From Anabaena sp. WA102 (GTDB taxonomy: Bacteria; Cyanobacteriota; Cyanobacteriia; Cyanobacteriales; Nostocaceae), in assembly GCF_001277295.1 (NCBI RefSeq), contig NZ_CP011456.1:806001-870000 (forward strand): 64,000 nt of DNA, in the 5' to 3' direction. Below are positions 34,375 to 42,693 of this stretch, in pieces. Each line of letters opens with the position of its first letter. The stretch's first letter is position 1. The position numbers and the translations under genes were made by a program. Below the pieces are notes generated by a model. The model was not told where the DNA came from, ran no database searches, and worked only from the letters and a program-made list of their open reading frames with translations.

Positions 34375-35619
34375 TTAATTTCCTGTTGATTTTGTCATGG
34401 ACTGACCGGCTAAGTAGGCTGTTGTCCAAGCACTTTGGAAGTTAAAGCCACCTGTAACACCATCAATATCTAATATCTCACCGGCAAAATGCAAGCCGGG
34501 GACTATTTTACTTTCCATTGTTTTGAAGTTGACTTCTTTGAGGTTGACTCCTCCACAGGTGACAAATTCTTCTTTAAATGCACCTTTACCTGTGATTAGG
34601 TATTCTCCTTGGGAGATTTCTTGGACTAGTTGATTTAAGGTTTTGTTGGATATGGTTGCCCAACGTTCTTCTGTGGGAATATGGGTACGATTGATAATAT
34701 ATTGCCAAAGCCGATGTGGTAAGTCTACACCACGATGTAAAGCGATCGCTTTTTGTCCCCATTCAGCTTTGACGGTTAAAAGTTTTTGTCTCACTTCCTC
34801 TTGGGATAAATCTGGCAACCAATTAATCAATAATTTATGTTGATAGCGGTTTTCATTGAGAATTCTCGCCCCCCAAGCCGAAAGTTTCAATACTGCTGGA
34901 CCACTCACACCCCAATGGGTAATTAACAAAGGGCCTGTTTGTTGGAAGGGGGTTTTTCCAGTCCCAGGTAAGCGCAGATTTACAGAATTAACACTAATTC
35001 CTGCTAATTCCCGCAGTTGAGGATCTGCAATATTAAAGGTGAACAAAGAAGGTACAGGGGGTTGGATGTCATGACCTAATTCTCTAGCGATTTTATAACC
35101 TGCTAAACTGCTACCTGTAGCCAAAAGTAAGCAATCGCATTCTTTCGTTTCTCCCGATTTGAGCAGAATTTCAAACCCGGCATTTTTGCGAGTGACAGCG
35201 GTAACAGGTGTGCCAATACAAAGTTCTATTTTGGCATCAAAAGTCGCCTTAATTAAACATTCAGCAATGGTTTCTGCCCGATCTGTAATTGGGAACATCC
35301 GGCCGTCAGCTTCCGTTTTTATATTCACCCCATGTTCCGTAAACCAAGCTATGGTATCTAAAGGTTGAAACCGGGTAAAAGCACCTAATAAAGCCTTACC
35401 ACCTCTAGGGTAATTCTGGACTAAAATTTTTGGTTCAAAACAAGCATGAGTAACGTTACAACGCCCTCCACCGGAAATCAGCACTTTCGCCAAAGGTTGA
35501 CGACTCGCTTCAATTAAAGTAACCTGGGCTTGGGGATTAGCCTCAGCACAAGCGATCGCACCAAAGAATCCCGCAGCCCCACCACCAATAACTACAATTT
35601 GCAAAGGTAACAACTTCAA
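34375..35619 (-). CDS. NAD(P)/FAD-dependent oxidoreductase, HI0933/YhiN family
   Basis: A 414-residue flavoprotein. The N-terminal VVIGGGAAGFFGAIACAE is the dinucleotide-binding motif, LISGGGRCNVTH is the family signature, and the C-terminal LHFAGEILDIDGVTGGFN closes the FAD site. Family members are linked to anaerobic redox or rRNA modification roles without a settled reaction. Confidence 0.88.
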   Translation of the reverse strand: MKLLPLQIVVIGGGAAGFFGAIACAEANPQAQVTLIEASRQPLAKVLISGGGRCNVTHACFEPKILVQNYPRGGKALLGAFTRFQPLDTIAWFTEHGVNIKTEADGRMFPITDRAETIAECLIKATFDAKIELCIGTPVTAVTRKNAGFEILLKSGETKECDCLLLATGSSLAGYKIARELGHDIQPPVPSLFTFNIADPQLRELAGISVNSVNLRLPGTGKTPFQQTGPLLITHWGVSGPAVLKLSAWGARILNENRYQHKLLINWLPDLSQEEVRQKLLTVKAEWGQKAIALHRGVDLPHRLWQYIINRTHIPTEERWATISNKTLNQLVQEISQGEYLITGKGAFKEEFVTCGGVNLKEVNFKTMESKIVPGLHFAGEILDIDGVTGGFNFQSAWTTAYLAGQSMTKSTGN

Positions 35620-35650
35620 AAATTTTTTAATATTTCAGATTTCAGATTTC

Positions 35651-35683
35651 AGATCCCCGACTTCTCAAAGAAGTCGGGGATCT
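35651..35683. terminator. Palindromic terminator, repeat copy 4
   Basis: The same 15-base-armed palindrome as at 5706, between rubredoxin (stop 35698) and the flavoprotein start (35619), both on the minus strand, so it likely ends the rubredoxin transcript. Confidence 0.65.
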
Positions 35684-35697
35684 ATCCTATCTCCATA

Positions 35698-35862
35698 TTA
35701 CTCTTCATATAACTCAAAGTCTGATTTTGCTGCACCACAAACTGGACACCCCCAATCATCGGGAATATTTTCAAAAGCCGTTCCTGGTTCTATGCTGCTA
35801 TCTGAATCACCTATTTCTGGGTCATAGATATAGCCACAAACCGTACATATATACTTTTGCAT
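35698..35862 (-). CDS. Rubredoxin
   Basis: A 54-residue iron protein of electron transfer: MQKYICTVCGYIYDPEIGD carries the first CxxCG knuckle and DDWGCPVCGAAKSDF the second, binding one iron through four cysteines. It has no C-terminal membrane anchor, so this is not the RubA form tied to photosystem assembly, which sits beside ycf48 and psbE. Too short for many automated calls. Confidence 0.93.
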   Translation of the reverse strand: MQKYICTVCGYIYDPEIGDSDSSIEPGTAFENIPDDWGCPVCGAAKSDFELYEE

Positions 35863-35924
35863 CTTTTTTACCTATGATCAATGACTTGTCAGTTTTTTTG
35901 ATGTAATAATTATTGGTGGTAAAT

Positions 35925-36119
35925 CTAAAAACGCCACCATCTCCTTGAGCAATAACTGAAGATTGCCAAAGCTATAGCCCCAAAGAACAGTAGAGTAATT
36001 ACACCACCAGGAAGGAAAGTGATAATACCCAATCCTCTCAGTACGAACAAGGATACGCTCATCCCCAAGAGAATCCCAAAACCTTGGATTAATTTGCCAT
36101 TTAAAGAAGATTGACTCAC
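35925..36119 (-). CDS. Small two-helix membrane protein, conserved in cyanobacteria
   Basis: A 64-residue protein MSQSSLNGKLIQGFGILLGM with two hydrophobic segments (about 13-33 and 36-55) and a basic Arg/Trp-rich end. I recognise it only as a recurrent unknown in cyanobacteria. A second frame over the same bases (35878-36141) lacks membrane pattern and is rejected. Confidence 0.5.
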   Translation of the reverse strand: MSQSSLNGKLIQGFGILLGMSVSLFVLRGLGIITFLPGGVITLLFFGAIALAIFSYCSRRWWRF

Positions 36120-36141
36120 GGTGTTTTCCTGTTAACTCCAA

Positions 36142-36610
36142 TTTGCGTTGGATTTGACACTCCCCGGTCTAAAGACACTGGGATTCTTGGTTCAACGAGA
36201 CCACTTAAACTAGACTCCTTGTGTTATCTAGCTCAGAGGTGGGACTCTCCCCAAGCGTTAACTTTCGGTCTGCCCGACCGTAGTTGCATGACTGCAAGTC
36301 CTGTTGAGGATGAAACTTTTCTGTTTCAAAAATTCTGATTCGTCTAGCTCCTATAAATCTTTTACCTACTGCTAGGAGGGAACTAGAACAATGCAGTAGA
36401 ACCGCATAGATTTAATTGTCAAGGTACAGATTACCGTTAGGCAGTTAGGTTTTTAGACAGGTTGATTACCTTTCCTGTGATAATTAGGATAACACAAGTC
36501 ACTGGAGGAAGACAGCCTCTAGTTGGCTTTCATCCCTTGCCTAAAGAAAGGACAGTTAAGTTTTTCCGCCACGCTCCAAAACCTGCCCTCAAAGGTTTTT
36601 AGCCTATTTT
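36142..36610 (-). other. Probable relic of an IS200/IS605 (TnpB-type) element end
   Basis: No long ORF. Read on the minus strand, 36360 down to 36155 runs through CTCAACAGG, GCAGTCATGCAACTACGG, CTTGGGGAGAG, GGTCTCGTTGAACC and then AAGAATCCC...GGGGAGTGTCAA with a damaged hairpin. This order is what I remember at the right end of cyanobacterial tnpB elements, where the guide RNA is encoded. The tnpB gene itself is gone. An 11-bp inverted repeat CTTGTGTTATC/GATAACACAAG joins 36219 and 36486. Function as an RNA is possible but unproven. Confidence 0.4.
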
Positions 36611-36757
36611 CTTATAAGTGAATATGAACTTTAGACTCATTATGTGCGAAAACTGTATGAATTCGACTGTAATTAGAATTGAGTGAGTTAAACTCAATTA
36701 AATTATCAAGGTTAATCAGTTAAAACGTTACCAAAATCACTATATCTGCATTATATT

Positions 36758-37324
36758 ATGTCAAACTCAAATCTTAAAAATATCGCTTACGCCATGTTAC
36801 CATTACCAGATAGCCTCTGGAATCAAGATCAGCAAAGACTGCTGATTCAGGGGGAAGTATTAGTACAAACGAGATCCCATACTAACTGGGGTGGTGCTGT
36901 TACCGCTTGTATGTATGTACCCCTGATGAGATCCCATGTCTGGCAACAAATTACAGATTACCCCCGTTGGGTGCAATATTTTCCCGATATCACCAAAAGT
37001 GAAGTCATATCTAAAGGTGATGTCAAACGTCTCTATCAAGCCGCACAAAAAGCCTTTTTATTTTTCACGGCTCAAGTAGAAATTTATTTGAGCGTGGTGG
37101 AGGTGTTAGGGCAGCAAGTCCAGTTTCGCATGGAAAGAGGCTCATTTGCAGATTTTCATGCCAGTTTAGAACTCAAAGATATGGGTAATGGCACTTTATT
37201 AGCTTATACGGTACAAGCCACCCCCAACATTCCCATCCCCTCAATTTTTATTGAACAAGCAATGAATTTGGAGTTACCAGCAAATCTATGTAAAATGCGA
37301 CAGGTGCTTTGTAATCATCAATAA
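36758..37324 (+). CDS. SRPBCC superfamily protein (cyclase/dehydrase-like)
   Basis: A 188-residue START-like fold protein: VPLMRSHVWQQITDYPRWVQYFPDI is the typical strand-helix entry, followed by several amphipathic strands and a final helix. Such proteins bind hydrophobic ligands; the ligand is unknown. The next gene starts 5 bases after its stop, suggesting an operon. Confidence 0.78.
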   Translation: MSNSNLKNIAYAMLPLPDSLWNQDQQRLLIQGEVLVQTRSHTNWGGAVTACMYVPLMRSHVWQQITDYPRWVQYFPDITKSEVISKGDVKRLYQAAQKAFLFFTAQVEIYLSVVEVLGQQVQFRMERGSFADFHASLELKDMGNGTLLAYTVQATPNIPIPSIFIEQAMNLELPANLCKMRQVLCNHQ

Positions 37325-37329
37325 TAGCA

Positions 37330-37905
37330 ATGTCACAGGCAACAACTATTTTGGATTTTTGGTTTGGTCATCTAAATGACCCAAATTACGGGAAAATTCA
37401 ACCATTTTGGTTTGAAAAACAACCGGATTTCGATGCTAAAGTCCGCGACCTTTTTCTGGAAGATTACCAACAAGCGGTAGCCGGATATTTGCATGATTGG
37501 ATGAATTCACCAGAAACCTGTCTAGCTTTAATTCTGTTACTAGATCAATTTCCCCGAAATATGTTTCGTGATACCCCACAAGCCTTTGCAACGGACTGGG
37601 AAGCACTGTCATTAGCGCAACACGCCACAAACAAAGGCTATGATAGAAAATTATTGGCTGTGCAACGCTGGTTCATATATTTACCCTTTGAACACAGTGA
37701 AGACCCAATTGATCAACGCAAGTGCATTAAGCTATTTCAACAACTTAGTCATGATCCCTACAGTGCAAAAGCGATTGAATCAGCTTTTCGACACAAGGAA
37801 ATAATTGCTCGATTTGGTCGCTTTCCCCATCGTAATGCCATTTTAGGACGGATTTCTACCCCAGAGGAAGAGGAATTTTTGGAAGAACCAGGTTCTTCCT
37901 TTTAA
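37330..37905 (+). CDS. DUF924 family protein
   Basis: A 191-residue helical protein with the family motifs LDFWFGHLNDPNYGKIQPFW, LILLLDQFPRNMFRDTPQAF and RFGRFPHRNAILGR. The fold is TPR-like; function unknown. It follows the SRPBCC gene with a 5-base gap. Confidence 0.9.
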   Translation: MSQATTILDFWFGHLNDPNYGKIQPFWFEKQPDFDAKVRDLFLEDYQQAVAGYLHDWMNSPETCLALILLLDQFPRNMFRDTPQAFATDWEALSLAQHATNKGYDRKLLAVQRWFIYLPFEHSEDPIDQRKCIKLFQQLSHDPYSAKAIESAFRHKEIIARFGRFPHRNAILGRISTPEEEEFLEEPGSSF

Positions 37906-38072
37906 GTTGGGAATTGGGTTATTTTCCGTGTCTAGCGACTCCAGAAGCCTTGCGAAAAGCTGTAATCTGTCGGTTATTTGGAATTAGTGCAGTTTTGAAT
38001 GATAAAAGCATTGATTCGACCTTCAATGTTGTGCTATGATATCTAGTATATCAGACATATTAGGATTTGGCA

Positions 38073-38241
38073 ATGCCTCGGATTAAATTTAAACCACAAA
38101 ATCAAGTAGCCTACGATAAATCACCCTTGCAATTTAAGGTTTTACCTGGAGTCAGGGAAAAAATTAAAACCGTCCCTGACACAGCAGCAACGGTTGAGGG
38201 ATTTTGTTGATCAACTTATTGAAGACTTGGACAAACAGTAA
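38073..38241 (+). pseudogene. Frameshifted small cyanobacterial protein gene
   Basis: ATG at 38073 opens MPRIKFKPQNQVAYDKSPLQ then FKVLPGVREKIKTVPD, and stops at 38210. A shift near 38180 continues as QQRLRDFVDQLIEDLDKQ to a stop at 38241, which reads like the natural end of a 55-residue protein. Probably one small indel. Function unknown. Confidence 0.55.
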
Positions 38242-38354
38242 TATATGGATAGTTATGGGTAGAAATTATCAAGCTGTTTCTACCCCCCCGCACCCTATGT
38301 GAGTTTAAAACTTTTAATTCTCTCATTTACAGCGATTTCCGGTCATATAAGGTA

Positions 38355-38455
38355 CATCCTAGCCCCCTCATCGCACCCCCCTAAATCCCCCCGCAGCGGG
38401 GGGAAGAAAAGGATAAGCTTTTGATACTGGAGGGGGCTGGGGGTGGGGTTCTTGT
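38355..38455. repeat. Dispersed GC-rich hairpin repeat, second copy
   Basis: TAGCCCCCTC and GAGGGGGCTG outer arms with an inner CCCCCCGCAGCGGGGGG hairpin. It matches 10745-10855 in reverse orientation (both contain TTATCCTTTTCT on one strand). Confidence 0.7.
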
Positions 38456-38541
38456 TCCAGGTTTGATGACAATTTGCTGTAAGTAAATTTTTTATTTGCT
38501 TTCACTGATAACCGATTTGTAGCTTAATTTGATACTAATGG

Positions 38542-38895
38542 TCACTTTTCTGGTTCGATATTTTCGATATTTCCATAAGGTTGTCTCAAAAATTCTTCTC
38601 TTGTCATCCATTCTTGGGAGGTATGCCGAATATGGTAAATTATCACAGCATTACCTTCAATGCCAAAAAGAATCCGATAGCGTTTGGAATAGAGAAGATA
38701 TCGGATTTCTTGTCCTACTATTTCCTTTTCTGGTGCGATCGCACAACGGTGAGGCATGGAAGCAAGAGTATCAATTGCAGCAAGTAATCCATTAAACCAA
38801 TTAGCCCCATTTACAGGAGAATCTTGAGAAATCCACAAATAAAATTCCTCCGCATCGTCTAGTGCTATTGGAGTAATTCTAACGAGGTATTTCAT
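38542..38895 (-). CDS. ParE/RelE-type toxin
   Basis: A 117-residue protein with the ParE fold pattern: KYLVRITPIALDDAEEFYLW, GLLAAIDTLASMPHRC, and RYLLYSKRYRILFGIEGNAV with the basic active strand, ending IIYHIRHTSQEW. ParE poisons gyrase and RelE cuts mRNA; which applies here cannot be told. The antitoxin gene overlaps its start by 17 bases. Confidence 0.85.
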   Translation of the reverse strand: MKYLVRITPIALDDAEEFYLWISQDSPVNGANWFNGLLAAIDTLASMPHRCAIAPEKEIVGQEIRYLLYSKRYRILFGIEGNAVIIYHIRHTSQEWMTREEFLRQPYGNIENIEPEK

Positions 38896-39166
38896 GCTTT
38901 AACCGTAATTCTTCTAATGCCTCTACCGCGTCTTTTGTCTTTCCAGCAGCAGCTTCAGCTATGCCTTGACGAATTTTTGCGGCTGACCTTACTAGTTCTA
39001 ACTCATCCAGTAATTCTTGATAAGATGCTGCATCCTGCATGATCACGGATGCTTTACCATTAACAGTGAGAATGATTGGTTTATGACTCGACTGTATTTG
39101 TTCAATGAACTGTCTAGCATTGCGCTGAAAGTCTGAAAGGGGGTAAATTTCCCGTGCATCAAGCAT
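38879..39166 (-). CDS. Phd/YefM-family antitoxin
   Basis: A 95-residue protein (or 96 from the ATG just ahead). MLDAREIYPLSDFQRNARQF is the Phd/YefM N-terminal DNA-binding strand-helix, followed by QIQSSHKPIILTVNGKASVI. The acidic, flexible C-terminal half would wrap the toxin encoded directly downstream. Typical autoregulated TA pair. Confidence 0.88.
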   Translation of the reverse strand: MLDAREIYPLSDFQRNARQFIEQIQSSHKPIILTVNGKASVIMQDAASYQELLDELELVRSAAKIRQGIAEAAAGKTKDAVEALEELRLKHEIPR

Positions 39167-39169
39167 CAT

Positions 39170-39682
39170 TGTTACCTCTCCATGAAATTCTCATTATATT
39201 TCATGTTAACTTATGGGTGTAAAAATTTCAAGCACAAAAGAATATTAGGTAAGTAATTAGACAAAAATATTTACAGTCATTGCGAGCGAAGAGAAGCAAT
39301 CACAACCCTTGGAATTACTTCATTTCACTTCGTTCCATTCCCAATGACATTGTGTAATTAATTCTGTCTCACTACTTAAAGGGGGTTATTTCCACAACTC
39401 CCTTTTTCAGGGTGATGCTTTCTCTAGATTGTGCTTAATTTTACTAAAACAATTTCAATCTATGTCTTTAGATAGATGACATGGTTTTGATAAACTTTTA
39501 ATATCACTTGGGTCTTGTGTTATTGAATACACTGAATTGTAGTCTAGTTATTCTAGCTACCATTTTTCGTGTTTTTGTATCAAAATTCGACAAATAGCCC
39601 TATTTTTAGGGTAATTTCACTATAAATATCTAAAACCAGTGAGATCATACAATGTTTGAAAATTACGGTTTGTTATTAAACG
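39170..39682. other. Intergenic region upstream of the DUF4114 gene
   Basis: No supported ORF. A CATTGCGAGCGAAG...CCAATGACAT inverted repeat at about 39278-39352 is a common dispersed element of cyanobacteria. The rest is AT-rich and probably carries the long leader of the following gene. Confidence 0.5.
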
Positions 39683-41628
39683 ATGACAAAGATCAATCAA
39701 TCAATTATAACATCAGCATTAGAACTAGCAAAAAATCAATTATATAGTTTTGCAAATAGTTCAGATTTTCAAACTAAAATGCAGTTGGCTTTTGGTGTTG
39801 CAGTTGATTCAAATAGTTTTCAAATTGCTTGGAAAAATCAAGATTTCAGTGTAATTCCCAATATTGAAGTTCGTACCGGATCTGAACTTGGTGGAGCAAT
39901 TGGAGCTTATGCTCAAGCCACTAATACGATCTATTTATCTCAAGATTATCTCAACCAAAATGCAGCCGATATTGAATCTATAACTTCAGTATTATTGGAA
40001 GAAATTGGTCATGCTGTAGATGCTAAAATAAATATATTTGATACTCCTGGAGAAGAGGGAGCAATTTTTTCAGGTGTTGTTCAAGGAAAGACATTTGAGC
40101 CTGAGCAGATACAGCAATTGAAGGCTGAGGATGATACTGCAATCATCTTTTTGGATGGACAATTAATTCAAATTGAGCAAGCACAGCCTATCTCAAAAAG
40201 TGGTGGTGTAGGAGGATTAACTTTACCATTTCAACTCGATCCTTTACCACAAGGACAAACAGAAAAAAGCATCACTGTCAATTATTCATACGAGCATTTT
40301 TCGATTCCCGATCAGTTTGAAATAAGGTACGGGGCAACTCCTATTTTCTCTACGGGAGGACTTGTCTCCAATGGAAAGAGTGGCAGTAAGTCATTTAAAC
40401 AAGTTTCAGGTAACGATCAACTTACTATTAAAGTAACAGCACCACAGTCTGGGACAGCTTGGCAATTTTCTGTTTCTACTGACGCTGCGGAGATTAATGT
40501 GGATGGGAAGGTAGGGGATGTTATTAAGATTGATCTCGGCAAACAGAAGGGAAACCTTGCCTTGAAATCATTGCCAGATGCTTCAAAGGGAAAATTGATT
40601 GATGAGAAAGGAGAAAATGCAACTACAGGGACTACATATAAGGTTTTATACTATGTTCCTAAAGTAACTGGAGCTATCCAAACCTATGGGAAAGATCGGA
40701 CTGGCGACCTTGGTTTAGGTCAAGTAACTTTTGATGTTGAAGATCAGGATCAAAAGTCTCTAACCGTCAAAGTAAGTGTCACTGATGGATTCTCTACTAC
40801 CGGCAGTAACACTGTCAAGGTGGAAAAAGGGAAACTGAATGTTTATACTCAACAACAGCGACTAGCTTATCTTGGTTTCCCTGGTAGCAGTGGCAGTCCT
40901 TTAGTTGTTGATGGAGATCCAGATACTGACTTCAAAGATTTGGTAGTCAACATTAAATCCACAAATGACCCATTACCCTTGGGTACAAATCTCCAAGGCA
41001 AACAACAAGGAGAAGTCCTTGATTTAAGGGGGATAACCAACAATGTAAAAGCTGATTTTACTGTTAATAGAGAAGCAGCTTTTAATAACTTCGTCGGCTT
41101 TTATAAAGTAGCAGATGAAAATGGTGGTATTGATATTGATGGTGATGGTACAGTTGATTTCCGTCCTGGTGACTCAGGTTATGCTCAAGCGGCTATCAAA
41201 AATCGTGTTGCGGGAATTGATCTCGGAGTTGATAACCAAGGAACTGCCTCTTTCACAGATAAAACATTGACAGGAGGAAGTATTTTTGCGCCGTTTATTC
41301 TTACTGATGGTCGCACTGTAGATCAAGTTCTGAATGGACAAGTTAACCAAGCTTACTTTGCTTATTTAGGAGCTAATAGTGATAAGGTAAGTAGGTGAAC
41401 ACAATAAAACCAAACTGTGTAAAGAAACGTAAAATCGCCCAAACCCTCTTCACTCTTGCCTATTGCCTCTTGCCTTTTGCCTTGCCATAACGACAATTTT
41501 CAACGCCAACCTACTTAGATCACATTCGTTTGTTAGGAAATAACGTCTTTGGTTTTGAAGATTTAGTAGGTGGGGGAGATAACGATTACAATGATATTAT
41601 TGTCAAAGTAAATTTGACTGTCGTTTAG
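39683..41628 (+). pseudogene. DUF4114-containing secreted protein split by a miniature element
   Basis: The N-terminal 160 residues are the metalloprotease-like module of cyanobacterial exoproteins, with LLEEIGHAVD (about 104-113) in place of a full HExxH. A middle region of beta-sandwich repeats follows, then DIDGDGTVDFRPGDSG (calcium-binding-like) and a C-terminal DUF4114 domain. A 126-bp family A element at 41390 breaks it after GANSDKV. Removing it and one TA (128 bases) rejoins DHIRLLGNNVFGFEDL and GGGDNDYNDIIVKV, giving 605 residues. The present product stops two residues after the break, without the end of DUF4114. Confidence 0.87.
41390..41515 (-). mobile_element. TA-flanked miniature element, family A copy 4
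   Basis: 126 bp, inverted relative to copies 1-3 (AGTAGGTGAACAC to GCCAACCTACT). TA at 41388-41389 and 41516-41517. It interrupts the DUF4114 gene. Confidence 0.92.
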
Positions 41629-41762
41629 CGGGTAGGGGTTTAGCAGTGCTAAACCCCTACGCTTGTACTACAGGTTGGGATATTTTCTTCATTAGAAGTT
41701 TCTGTCTGAATTGTGGTCTATTTAATCTATCTGCTATTTTTTTCTCTAACTAAATTAAACAA

Positions 41763-42335
41763 TTAAATATTGATAATATCTTCATATATTTCTGCCATTT
41801 CTAGAATCAAACCAACGGAATCTAAATGTAATTTATCATCACGATTAATCAAAATTTGTATAGTCCAATTTCCTTTTTCATCTTGACGATAAACTTCTAC
41901 CTTGATTTCATTTTGAGAAATTAAAACATATTCTTTCAAACTTGCTAAACTGCGATAATTTACCAGTTTTTCCCGTCTATCTATAGTTTCTGTACTTGGT
42001 GATAGCACTTCGATAATTAAACAAGGATAATTTAAAAAATAACGGTCTTGATCTTCAGTGTCGCAACTAACAATCGCATCAGGATAGTAAAATATAGTTT
42101 TATTATCATTGGCTAAATTTATTTTCACTTTCATGTCAGACATGAAAACATTACAGGAACTACCCCGTAACCCGGAACGTAGTCTACTAGCAATATTGAG
42201 AGTAATTATATTATGTTCTTTACTACCTCCAGCCATAGCAAAGACTTCACCAGCAAAATATTCATGACGAATATCGCTAGATTGTTCTAATTCTAGATAT
42301 TCTTCGACAGTGAAAAAGTAAAGAGGAGATTGCAT
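41763..42335 (-). CDS. Uma2 family endonuclease-like protein (DUF820)
   Basis: A 190-residue PD-(D/E)XK-fold protein from the ATG at 42335. VEEYLELEQSSDIRHEYFAG and YYPDAIVSC, then YPCLIIEVLSPSTETIDRREK, give the Asp and E-x-L/K active-site pattern. The family is heavily multiplied in cyanobacteria, with no proven cellular role. Confidence 0.85.
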   Translation of the reverse strand: MQSPLYFFTVEEYLELEQSSDIRHEYFAGEVFAMAGGSKEHNIITLNIASRLRSGLRGSSCNVFMSDMKVKINLANDNKTIFYYPDAIVSCDTEDQDRYFLNYPCLIIEVLSPSTETIDRREKLVNYRSLASLKEYVLISQNEIKVEVYRQDEKGNWTIQILINRDDKLHLDSVGLILEMAEIYEDIINI

Positions 42336-42419
42336 AATTTTTCCTTTTTTAATAATTCTCAAATTATTGTCAAGTCTTTACCAATTTAGCTAAAGTGCGT
42401 TAAAATCCACTCTGGTTAA

Positions 42420-42582
42420 GAGGATGTTTGAAAAGTTTCGAATGTATAGACTGACCCCTCTCCAAACCTCTCCCCTGCAAGGGGAGAGGCTTTAAAACTC
42501 CCATTCCCTTGCAGGGAAGGGGGGTAGGGGGGTTAGGTTTTTGGAGATTACGGGTTTGATATAATACTTTTCAAACAACCTC
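42420..42582. mobile_element. Miniature element family C copy 1, TAA duplication
   Basis: Ends GAGGATGTTTGAAAAG and CTTTTCAAACAACCTC, with TAA on both sides. The inside has GGGGAGAGG/CCTCTCCCC hairpins. Second copy at 55752-55924; a single left end is visible at 3312. Confidence 0.8.
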
Positions 42583-42693
42583 TAACTCAAAATCAAAAAT
42601 CATCCTATTTATTTTATGCCAAAGTAGTCGGTTTTAACCGACTTTAGCTTTTAGACAGGGAATTTATTCCCTGGCTTGAAGGGACTCTCAAAT

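Noticed and set aside
35878..36141. 87-codon ORF overlapping the small membrane protein
   Set aside because: The alternative frame lacks membrane pattern; the 64-residue frame has two clean hydrophobic segments.
36219..36496. Retron-like non-coding RNA with inverted repeats
   Set aside because: The 11-bp inverted repeat is suggestive, but there is no reverse transcriptase gene nearby and the sequence fits an IS200/IS605 end better.
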